Source of the DNA: CAZCSJ01 sp964501445
GTDB lineage: Bacteria > Patescibacteriota > Minisyncoccia > Sungbacterales > HO2-52-23
Assembly (NCBI GenBank): GCA_964501445.1
Contig: CAZCSJ010000017.1
Span: forward strand, 1 to 13,157
Reading direction: 5' to 3'
DNA length: 13,157 nucleotides
Shown here: piece after piece, positions 7,236 through 13,157 of the stretch
Layout: each line of letters opens with the position of its first letter
Numbering within the stretch: the stretch's first letter is position 1
Notes under the pieces: model-generated
What the model saw: only the letters and a program-made list of their open reading frames with translations
What the model was told of the DNA's origin: nothing
Database searches by the model: none
Program-made: the position numbers and the translations under genes

Positions 7236-8563
7236 ACGCGTCTGAAGTTATATTCCATATTTCGGAGGGCAAGCGCCATCAAAGGTCCTTGGGGATTCAC
7301 ACCGGGCGAGGTCGGAAGCATGCTTGCGTCATTTACATAAAGATTTTCTGCTCCCCGCACTTTTCCGTACGAATCGAGCGCGGCGTATCCCACCCGTTCT
7401 CCCAGAGGGCAAGAACCGTAGGAGTGAATCGTGACGAGATTGAGTTTTCTTAACGGCAACGGTTCTGAAAGAAAGTGCTCCGTTGCCTGCGGACTCATAA
7501 CCGCGCCAACGCCCATAATCGCAGGATACAACCGCTTTGCGCCCGCGGCAAACAAAAGTTCGGAGAGTTTTGCGTACCCAAAGCCGAGATGTGTTGCGTC
7601 CTCCGGAAGCAACGGATAGCGCACCGCATACGACCCTTTGCCACATGGGATGTTTCGCGCAATGCCGAGGGATTTGCTTTTCACGCCTACATAAAAAATT
7701 GCCATGCGGTCGTGAGCGCGCATTTCCGTTTTCTGTTTCTGCCAATCAAGCGCAAGTCCCGATGCAATGTACGCCGGGCTTGTCATGGAAGCGCCCATCG
7801 TGAGCATGGGCGCGAATTCTTTTATCTGGAAACTCGGCATCTCATATTGATAGCCCGAGATCGGCTCGTGAAACTCCGCAAGCACGCGGAGTGTCGGGTG
7901 GAATTGCACGCTATTGCCCACGTGTGTTTTTATCCCGCTGCGCCGAAGCAGAAGTGCGGTCTGAATCGTGCCGGCGCATACAAAGATATATTTCGCCCGG
8001 ATGGCGAGCGGCGCGCCGCCCCGCCGCGCGCGAAGCCCTACTGCCCGCCCGCCGGAAAAGAGAATTTTTTCAACGCGCGTATCCGTGAGAATCCGNNNNN
8101 NNNNNNNNNNNNNNNNNNNNNNNNNNNNNNNNNNNNNNNNNNNNNNNNNNNNNNNNNNNNNNNNNNNNNNNNNNNNNNNNNNNNNNNNNNNNNNNTCTCT
8201 GCGCCAAAGTTCCAAAACCTCTTCGGGCACACGGTTAATGAGTCCGGCATTGATTTGCGTAGACCCGCCAAGGCACCTCCCCTCTCCGAACACAAGCGAA
8301 GTATTGGACATAATGGGAATCGCGCCGCCCTCGCGCCACACGCGCGGGAATGTATCTGCAATTCCATACCTGCCTTCTTGAAACTCAACAAACGGTCCTT
8401 CTTCAAGCACTAATACCTCTTTTCCGCGCGCGGCTAAAAAAGCGGCAGTGAGCGCGCCCCCGGCCCCACTCCCGACTACCACGCATTCCACCGAAATTTC
8501 ATTCGTGTGAGGCAAAATTATGCTTTTTTTGAAATCAACTGCCATTGTACAATCTTTGAACAT
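7232..8563 (-). CDS. GMC-family FAD-dependent oxidoreductase, interrupted by scaffold gap
   Basis: The N-terminal piece (122 residues) has the FAD-binding VVVGSGAGG at 28-36, VLEEGP at 52-57 and the GMC signature LGGSTQINAG at 98-107. The C-terminal piece (287 residues) has FVCAGTIQTALLL near its residues 38-50, the active-site His in HSYGSCPLGE (its residue 224) and NLYVNDASMLPTSPGVNPQGP with the second active-site residue Asn267. A His-Asn pair is used by cholesterol oxidase and pyranose 2-oxidase, GMC flavoenzymes that oxidise secondary alcohols. No signal peptide or membrane helix is visible. The section between the pieces normally exceeds 100 residues but only 100 N stand for it, so the true gap is likely longer and the preserved frame is coincidental. 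The ATG at 8563 overlaps the preceding gene by 29 bases; an internal ATG at 8545 would overlap by only 11. The stop overlaps the SDR start. Confidence 0.9.
   Translation of the reverse strand: MFKDCTMAVDFKKSIILPHTNEISVECVVVGSGAGGALTAAFLAARGKEVLVLEEGPFVEFQEGRYGIADTFPRVWREGGAIPIMSNTSLVFGEGRCLGGSTQINAGLINRVPEEVLELWRRXXXXXXXXXXXXXXXXXXXXXXXXXXXXXXXXXXRILTDTRVEKILFSGGRAVGLRARRGGAPLAIRAKYIFVCAGTIQTALLLRRSGIKTHVGNSVQFHPTLRVLAEFHEPISGYQYEMPSFQIKEFAPMLTMGASMTSPAYIASGLALDWQKQKTEMRAHDRMAIFYVGVKSKSLGIARNIPCGKGSYAVRYPLLPEDATHLGFGYAKLSELLFAAGAKRLYPAIMGVGAVMSPQATEHFLSEPLPLRKLNLVTIHSYGSCPLGERVGYAALDSYGKVRGAENLYVNDASMLPTSPGVNPQGPLMALALRNMEYNFRRV
8096..8195. other. 100-N scaffold gap inside the GMC oxidoreductase
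   Basis: The run is exactly 100 N, a conventional placeholder. It falls between the FAD-binding N-terminal part and the strand beginning RILTDTRVEKI. GMC enzymes of this type usually have over 100 residues in this interval, so about 300 bases or more are probably missing rather than 100. Confidence 0.9.
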
Positions 8564-8945
8564 TACGGTGCATACAAATATCTACCCCCAAGGACTTTAA
8601 ACCCGCATCGGAATCGTAATAAAAAAGAAGCGTCATGTTGAGAAAAAATCGCGCAAAGTCGCGCATGACGCCGATAGGGCTTTGGAGCCACTCGCGCATG
8701 AGCCGTAAACGACCGTCAATCGAAAGCCGTGAAAATCTCCTTCCTGTGCGTAGAAATGTATAGCAACTAAACACCATCGCAATCATCGCAAGGCCGAATC
8801 GGTAGAGCGGCTGCATGCGGCCGTGCACTGCCACGATAAACCCGGATGCCCCTTGAATCGCATCCGGAGAACTGCGTGAATCAATATCAAGAATCACGGC
8901 CTCCGCCATCGCGTATGTTATTCGTGAAAAATGGGATATGGGCAT
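8535..8945 (-). CDS. Small GMC-associated protein, helper-domain-like
   Basis: This 136-residue protein resembles the alpha-helical region found before the FAD domain in long-chain-alcohol-oxidase-type GMC proteins, or encoded as a gluconate 2-dehydrogenase subunit 3-like partner. The resemblance is to the pattern RRFSRLS...REWLQSP at 69-90 followed by a hydrophobic stretch and YYDSDAGLKSLGVD at 109-122. Two hydrophobic segments, about 50-65 and 96-110, could associate with the membrane. It is translationally linked on both sides: its ATG at 8945 shares a base with the upstream stop (TAATG) and its end overlaps the GMC gene by 29 bases. Codon overlaps on both sides argue that it is a real gene. 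It may anchor or complete the oxidoreductase so that it reaches a lipid-linked substrate; this role is inference from position and weak similarity. Confidence 0.65.
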   Translation of the reverse strand: MPISHFSRITYAMAEAVILDIDSRSSPDAIQGASGFIVAVHGRMQPLYRFGLAMIAMVFSCYTFLRTGRRFSRLSIDGRLRLMREWLQSPIGVMRDFARFFLNMTLLFYYDSDAGLKSLGVDICMHRNVQRLYNGS

Positions 8946-10807
8946 TATTTTTTATCTTCGCATACCGTATAGATGCGTACGCCCGCATCATCATACAGCG
9001 TCCGGAGACACAAGGGCGCGCGCTTCTCGTCAAATGCAAAAAGACGCGCCTCATCGGGGCCGACGTATACATATTCAAACGCATATTTTTGGAGAAGCGT
9101 TTTTGGACTGCGGCGCCATTCGTCAAGGATTTCCTCCACAATTGCCTCCTCGCGCGCCATGTCCCGCAATGTCAGATGTCCGGTAAAATAGGTATCGGGC
9201 TCGGTACCATAGAGCCCGTAATGGAAAAGGTGTGTGGCTACCGAAAGCTCGGTATCGGACTTGTCGCCAAGACCTTCAAGCACGCTCCTTTGAAAACGCG
9301 CACGCACATACTCATCCGTTGCCCCGAAAAATTTTGCCGCGATCACGAACCGTTCAATAAGTTCTCTGTCGGATGCCGTGGTCGTGAGACCGGTCGGCGG
9401 CACGAACACTTTCGCGGGAGTGAAAATCAAAAGGTGGGTATTGGTTACTACCGACGGCGTGAGCACCACCGCATCGCGCGGGAGATTCTCTTGCATCCAC
9501 CAAAACGATTTCTTTATTTCAGACGCTACGATATACCGTAAATCATTATCGCGCGCATACGCATACTGCAGTGAAATACTCCGTACCGATACAAAAATGA
9601 GGAGCACGCACGCAATTGCGTAGAACAGCATACGCCAATTCGCAAGACGCGCGCCGTAGCGCTCCCAAAGTCCCACTCCAAGCAGTATGAATCCCACCCA
9701 AAGCATAAAAGAGAGCGGATAGCGGAGAAAATGCTCGGGCTGCGGCACGTACCCGGTGAGAATCTGGATATTGAGCACAGCAATTGCGCCAAGAAAAATG
9801 GAGAGAGCCGCGACGCGAAATGGAGGTAAAAGAAGGCGCCAAGAAAGTGCCGCAAGCGCCGCCCAAAAAATGAAATGCGGGATGAGCGAGACACGAAACA
9901 CTCGCCCCACCTCAAGACCCGTGCGCGCGATAAATTCTGGATAGTGCGGCAATGCTGCGACTGCCGCAAGGGAAATCCAGTAGGGAGCGGCGAGGAGAAG
10001 CCCCGTGCCGATGAGAAGCACTGTTTCCCCTATCCGCATGCGGTCTTTCATAAAAACAAAAAAGAGAAACAAAATACCGAGCACGAGAGAGATCGAAATC
10101 CAATCAAATGGGTAGGAATAGAAAAGCGCGCCGTACGCCGCACCCGCGAGAACCGCGCGCTTCCATCCCCCGCGTTGCATCCAGAGAATCCAAAGCAATA
10201 GAAAAAGTCCCAGCGGAATAAATGTCCACTCCGGCGATTCCAACCTATCAAACGGCATCCGCGTGAAAACCGGCCCATCCACTATGGGACTAAAATGCGC
10301 GCCCCATACTTTAAACAAATGGAATGATGAAAACGGCGGCAGAGATGCGATATCGCGGGTAAAAATGAGGAGAAGGGACGCAATCAATGACACCGATATA
10401 TTTTGGGTCAAACGCCATGCAATCGCATATGCGAGGAGAAAAATGAGTGCGGGAAAAATGAAATCCGCCGCGATCCATGCACGCTCCACTCCACCGAGGA
10501 CCCGCGCGCTAAGCCCCAGCACCATCGCGCCTGCAAGCGGCATCAACGAAGGCGCATCTCGATACTCACGAAGCGCCGGGTCGCCCGGGATCAATGTTCC
10601 CCCAAAGACGTCTTCCACTCGCGGCGCATAAATCTGCGCCTCGTCCGCATCAGAAAAAATAGTTACCGGCAGATACTCCTCGCCGGATTTGGCGAGCTCC
10701 TCCGGAATCAAAATATGGGGCGCGCCGTACAGTACCGCGACAAAAAGCGCCCCCACGAGCGCCGTGAAGAATGCTTTATTCTGCAAAAGGAACCGTGAGA
10801 TACGCAT
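8945..10807 (-). CDS. GT-C-like polytopic glycosyltransferase candidate
   Basis: The 620-residue protein has about ten membrane segments between residues 12 and 411, then a soluble domain from about 420 to the end. Between the first and second helices is a large loop (about 31-112) with the acidic motif FSDADEAQIYAPRVEDVFGG at 51-70. An acidic pair in the first extracytoplasmic loop is typical of GT-C glycosyltransferases that use polyprenyl-phosphate sugars, and D53/D55 are the obvious catalytic candidates. I do not recognise a named family. The gene starts inside the end of the UbiA-like gene (32-base overlap) and ends by TAATG with the next gene, so it is tied to the same production unit. 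It could transfer the lipid-linked pentose proposed for this locus. The C-terminal domain contains no motif I can name; it may bind acceptor glycan. Confidence 0.7.
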   Translation of the reverse strand: MRISRFLLQNKAFFTALVGALFVAVLYGAPHILIPEELAKSGEEYLPVTIFSDADEAQIYAPRVEDVFGGTLIPGDPALREYRDAPSLMPLAGAMVLGLSARVLGGVERAWIAADFIFPALIFLLAYAIAWRLTQNISVSLIASLLLIFTRDIASLPPFSSFHLFKVWGAHFSPIVDGPVFTRMPFDRLESPEWTFIPLGLFLLLWILWMQRGGWKRAVLAGAAYGALFYSYPFDWISISLVLGILFLFFVFMKDRMRIGETVLLIGTGLLLAAPYWISLAAVAALPHYPEFIARTGLEVGRVFRVSLIPHFIFWAALAALSWRLLLPPFRVAALSIFLGAIAVLNIQILTGYVPQPEHFLRYPLSFMLWVGFILLGVGLWERYGARLANWRMLFYAIACVLLIFVSVRSISLQYAYARDNDLRYIVASEIKKSFWWMQENLPRDAVVLTPSVVTNTHLLIFTPAKVFVPPTGLTTTASDRELIERFVIAAKFFGATDEYVRARFQRSVLEGLGDKSDTELSVATHLFHYGLYGTEPDTYFTGHLTLRDMAREEAIVEEILDEWRRSPKTLLQKYAFEYVYVGPDEARLFAFDEKRAPLCLRTLYDDAGVRIYTVCEDKK

Positions 10808-11669
10808 AGGGGGTGAATTTCAGGAAGAAGACGCCTATCACTATCAACCCAAAAACCGCAATTGCGAGCTGGAGCGGTTGGTCCTCAAAAAGAATGTCTG
10901 TCGGATTATCGGTTGCGAGATGCGCGCCGAGTGTGAGCCACCGAAAACGGAGCATACCATAGGTCGCCGGGAGAATCGTCAGGAGAAAAGTCACACTCCT
11001 CACCTTCAAAAACGCGTAGAGCAGGAAGAGTGAGAGCGAAACCATCATGGAAAAGAATACAATTTCATTGAGAAATGCCGGAGTGTAGAACTGGAGCACC
11101 GGGCGGCGCTCCGCCTCATCGACGATCACACGCTCCCGGAGGCGCTTACTCCCGACGATTACCATGCCAAGAAAAAAGGTTGTTCCGAGAATCCATGGCG
11201 AGAGCGCAACTCCGATCGCAAATATGCCCGCAACCACTCGGAGTACCAACCCGAATGCAACGGAAATAATATCAAGGAGCGGGAGATGTTTCAATAAAAA
11301 CGTATAGAGAACATTGTGAAAAACGTATACGGCAAGCACCCAAAAGAATGCGTGCGCGAGACGGTACCCACCAAAAAACGCAATAGCAAACAGCGCCAAC
11401 GCGAGCACTGCCGCCGTACTCTTAGAGACCGTGCCATTCGCGATAGGACGCGAGTTTTTCTTCCGCGGATGCCTGCGGTCGTCCTCCGCATCCATGAAGT
11501 CGTTTACCGCATACACGCCGCTTGCCGCAAGGGAAAAAAGGGCGAACGCCGCAAGCGACTGCCCCACTTTTACCGGATCCAAAAAGGAGAACGAAAACAC
11601 CACCGGAAGAATCACGAAAAGATTCTTCACCCAGTGTCTTGGGCGCATGAGTTGTAGGAGTCCCGCCAT
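10776..11669 (-). CDS. Decaprenyl-phosphate phosphoribosyltransferase-like UbiA prenyltransferase
   Basis: The 297-residue membrane protein matches the mycobacterial Rv3806c (DPPR synthase) branch of UbiA: RPRHWVKN at 9-16, FSLAASGVYAVND at 45-57, the metal/diphosphate motif NDx2Dx3D as N56, D57, D60 and D64 followed by RRHPRKK, RPIANG at 74-79, and a second conserved region around SKRLRERVIVDEAER at 174-188. About eight membrane helices are visible. The family transfers phosphoribose from PRPP to polyprenyl phosphate, giving the precursor of lipid-linked arabinose or ribose. The open frame extends 87 codons upstream, but that part overlaps the GT4 gene and is not family-like; ATG at 11669 gives the expected N-terminus and a 22-base spacer without Shine-Dalgarno. 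The stop lies 32 bases inside the next gene. Substrate is inferred from family similarity; other UbiA substrates fit this motif less well. Confidence 0.88.
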   Translation of the reverse strand: MAGLLQLMRPRHWVKNLFVILPVVFSFSFLDPVKVGQSLAAFALFSLAASGVYAVNDFMDAEDDRRHPRKKNSRPIANGTVSKSTAAVLALALFAIAFFGGYRLAHAFFWVLAVYVFHNVLYTFLLKHLPLLDIISVAFGLVLRVVAGIFAIGVALSPWILGTTFFLGMVIVGSKRLRERVIVDEAERRPVLQFYTPAFLNEIVFFSMMVSLSLFLLYAFLKVRSVTFLLTILPATYGMLRFRWLTLGAHLATDNPTDILFEDQPLQLAIAVFGLIVIGVFFLKFTPYAYLTVPFAE

Positions 11670-11691
11670 TAGGGCAAAGGTAGCATGCAAT

Positions 11692-12822
11692 TTAGATTGC
11701 TTCAAGAATTTTTTGCGCCCGATTCTCCCAGGTGTATTGCACGGATTTTGCCTTTGACGCGCGAGCCAGGGACTGGGCTCGCGCGGGATTACTAAGAAGA
11801 TCCGACACTCCCCTTGCGAGCGCCTCGGGATTATCCGGAGAGACAAACTCAACTTCACTCTCCGAGACAATTTCCCGGATTGAAGGAAGGTCGGATGCGA
11901 CAATCGGGCGCCCCGCCGCCATATATTCAAAAAGTTTTATGGGCGAGGTCTCGTGTACCGACTCCTCTGATTTTGCGGAGTTGGGAAGCGCCAACACATC
12001 CGCGGCCGCGAGCCATAATGGAATTTCTCTATGCGGCCGGTGTCCGACGATTTGGACATTTTGAATCCCCTCTGTTTCTTTTCTGAATCGCGCGACATCC
12101 TCATCCGTACCGCCAACGAATATGACGTCCGACTTCAATCCGTCGAAGTCGGACTTCGCCGATATGCGAGCCGCTTCCAGTAGCACGTGCGCTCCTTTCC
12201 AATCGTAGAGATGTCCTGTGTAGAGTATAATCCGCGCATCTTCCGGCAACCCGAGGCGGTGCCGCGCTTCTTCTCTTAAAGATGCGCCGTCAAACTCCCG
12301 CGGGTCAAAGCCGTTCGGCAACACGAGGATATTTTTTCGTCGAACCCCAAATCGCCGTGCGAGTTCCCCGGCTTTATACGTATTGGTAGATACCACGCGC
12401 GCCATACGGCGAAACGCAATTTTCCAAAACAAAAGTTTTCTTTTGGGAAGGTCATGCGCTTCAAATACCACACACCTATGGAAAAACGATAGAACGAATG
12501 CCGCCGCAATGTCGCGTGAAAATACCACGTCTCTTCCGCGCCACACGCCGGAAAAAAGCACGGCGCAGGCAAACGAAAATTCGCGAAGAAAGAATCCGAA
12601 AGACCCGAGGGAAAATGTTGCAATCACCGGAACACGCCGGAGTGAAAACACCCTCTCCACCGAATAATACAAAAACGGGTCGCCATACCGCTCCTCAAAT
12701 TGCGGCACCGCGAGCGTTACCTCCGCACCCGCCCGGCCAAATGCTTCACACATTTTCGCAATCTGAAATCCGTGCGCCCTCGGCGTGGGAAAACGGGCGT
12801 TGGCGACATAGAGTATTCTCAT
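11692..12822 (-). CDS. GT4-family glycosyltransferase
   Basis: This 376-residue cytoplasmic retaining glycosyltransferase has a GT-B fold. The N-terminal acceptor half starts MRILYVANARFP with the G18 region (PRAHGFQIAKMCEAF). The donor half shows LPNGFD at 168-173, YTGHLYDWKGAHVLLEA at 201-217, VGHRPHREIP at 259-268 and the EX7E motif as E291/E299 inside ETSPIKLFEYMAAGRPIVAS. The start at 12822 overlaps the previous stop as ATGA; a longer frame to 12888 would only add non-homologous residues overlapping the upstream gene. Residues 223-232 (KSDFDGLKSD), just before DVIFVGG, are encoded by a near-perfect palindrome and look like a small insertion in a loop between strands. Donor and acceptor are unknown; it probably adds a sugar early in the assembly of the envelope glycan. 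Confidence 0.93.
   Translation of the reverse strand: MRILYVANARFPTPRAHGFQIAKMCEAFGRAGAEVTLAVPQFEERYGDPFLYYSVERVFSLRRVPVIATFSLGSFGFFLREFSFACAVLFSGVWRGRDVVFSRDIAAAFVLSFFHRCVVFEAHDLPKRKLLFWKIAFRRMARVVSTNTYKAGELARRFGVRRKNILVLPNGFDPREFDGASLREEARHRLGLPEDARIILYTGHLYDWKGAHVLLEAARISAKSDFDGLKSDVIFVGGTDEDVARFRKETEGIQNVQIVGHRPHREIPLWLAAADVLALPNSAKSEESVHETSPIKLFEYMAAGRPIVASDLPSIREIVSESEVEFVSPDNPEALARGVSDLLSNPARAQSLARASKAKSVQYTWENRAQKILEAI
12127..12154. repeat. Palindromic element within the GT4 gene
   Basis: GTCCGACTTC at 12127-12136 pairs exactly with GAAGTCGGAC at 12145-12154 around an 8-base loop. It is in frame and encodes the hydrophilic segment KSDFDGLKSD. It could form a strong hairpin in DNA or mRNA. 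It may be a copy of a small repeated palindrome that inserts in coding sequence; no second copy is in the window. Confidence 0.6.
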
Positions 12823-13157
12823 ATACGAGGCGCACGGCACGTCAAAAATGTCTGTGCGAGAAGTAATTGATAGCGAATCCGCGACCACTCATGGCTCACA
12901 GGCATTGCATCGCGGAATCCGTGTAAAAGATAATTTCGCAGCGATTTCAGAAACACTTTGAGCGCGGTGAAGTATGCGAGCCGTGCAAGACGCACTCGCG
13001 CGGCGAACGCCATTTTTTTTGCGCGCGCCGCCTCAATGTTAAAATATGCTTCAAAATCAGAATACAACGCCGCGGGATCGCTCGGTATGAAATACCGCCA
13101 CGGGCCGGAGAGCGTCCCCACGCTCCAGCGCGCGCGGTCAAACCGCAGACGCTCATG
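12819..13157 (-). CDS. C-terminal part of a probable glycosyltransferase, 5' end beyond window
   Basis: The frame is open from the window edge (residues HERLRFDRARWS onward) to the TGA at 12819, 112 residues. The GTG at 13121 is inside the open frame and is unlikely to be the start. GPWRYFIPSDPAALYSDF followed by EAYFNIEAARAKKM resembles the C-terminal extension of some GT2-type glycosyltransferases from Patescibacteria, but the catalytic domain is outside the window so the assignment rests on general resemblance and on the neighbours. Arg/Lys-rich helices with interspersed hydrophobics suggest peripheral contact with the membrane. The stop overlaps the GT4 start as ATGA, so it belongs to the same operon. 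Confidence 0.45.
   Translation of the reverse strand, partial: HERLRFDRARWSVGTLSGPWRYFIPSDPAALYSDFEAYFNIEAARAKKMAFAARVRLARLAYFTALKVFLKSLRNYLLHGFRDAMPVSHEWSRIRYQLLLAQTFLTCRAPRI

Noticed and set aside
11670..11930. N-terminal extension of the UbiA-like protein to 384 residues
   Set aside because: The added 87 residues are the GT4 gene read in another frame, are not membrane-like, and the family N-terminus starts at ATG 11669.
12823..12888. 22-residue extension of the GT4 protein
   Set aside because: It overlaps the previous gene and has no similarity to GT4; the ATGA overlap marks ATG 12822 as the start.
1..13157. Alternative genetic code (TGA as glycine, as in Gracilibacteria/SR1)
   Set aside because: TGA ends several genes at family-expected positions within ATGA overlaps, and no gene contains an in-frame TGA.
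1..13157. CRISPR arrays, tRNA/rRNA genes, transposases or phage genes
   Set aside because: No regularly spaced repeats, cloverleaf-like segments or mobile-element proteins were seen on either strand.

Overview
The window looks like a single, densely packed cell-envelope polysaccharide/glycoconjugate locus from a bacterium, most likely a member of the Candidate Phyla Radiation (Patescibacteria/Parcubacteria-like). That placement rests on the style of the proteins (compact polytopic GT-C and YfhO proteins, methyltransferase/GT2 fusion), on the tight gene packing with ATGA overlaps, and on the lack of Shine-Dalgarno sequences at non-overlapping starts. It is an inference from the sequence alone. 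Every gene I can support is on the minus strand, so transcription runs from position 13157 towards position 1. TGA is used as a normal stop in most genes, so the code is standard table 11. Two runs of exactly 100 N (2099-2198 and 8096-8195) are scaffold gaps that interrupt real genes.

In transcription order: the C-terminal end of a probable glycosyltransferase (12819-13157); a GT4 glycosyltransferase (11692-12822); a UbiA-family decaprenyl-phosphate phosphoribosyltransferase-like protein (10776-11669); a GT-C-like polytopic membrane protein with a soluble C-terminal domain (8945-10807); a 136-residue protein resembling the helper domain of GMC oxidoreductases (8535-8945); a GMC-family flavin oxidoreductase interrupted by a gap (7232-8563); an extended-SDR NAD-dependent epimerase/reductase (6216-7235); a 103-base intergenic stretch bounded by a perfect 13-base inverted repeat; phosphatidylglycerophosphatase A (5633-6112); a YfhO-family membrane protein (3183-5636); a 44-base intergenic stretch with a candidate promoter; GDP-mannose 4,6-dehydratase (2199-3138); GDP-L-fucose synthase (1196-2098); and a methyltransferase/GT2 fusion running off the left edge (1-1199). 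There is no stretch over 300 bases without a gene, and I found no RNA gene, IS element or CRISPR array.

The most interesting reading is that 5633-11669 holds the parts for making a polyprenyl-phosphate-linked pentose by a route parallel to mycobacterial decaprenyl-phospho-arabinose synthesis: a phosphoribosyltransferase onto polyprenyl phosphate (UbiA), a phosphatase (PgpA family), a flavin alcohol oxidase (GMC instead of DprE1) and an NAD(P)-linked reductase (extended SDR instead of DprE2), next to GT-C-type enzymes that could use the lipid-linked sugar outside the membrane. The left part makes GDP-L-fucose from GDP-mannose (Gmd plus Fcl) and ends with a GT2 enzyme whose attached methyltransferase domain has lost its SAM-binding core. 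Pathway assignment is inference; the individual family calls are mostly secure.
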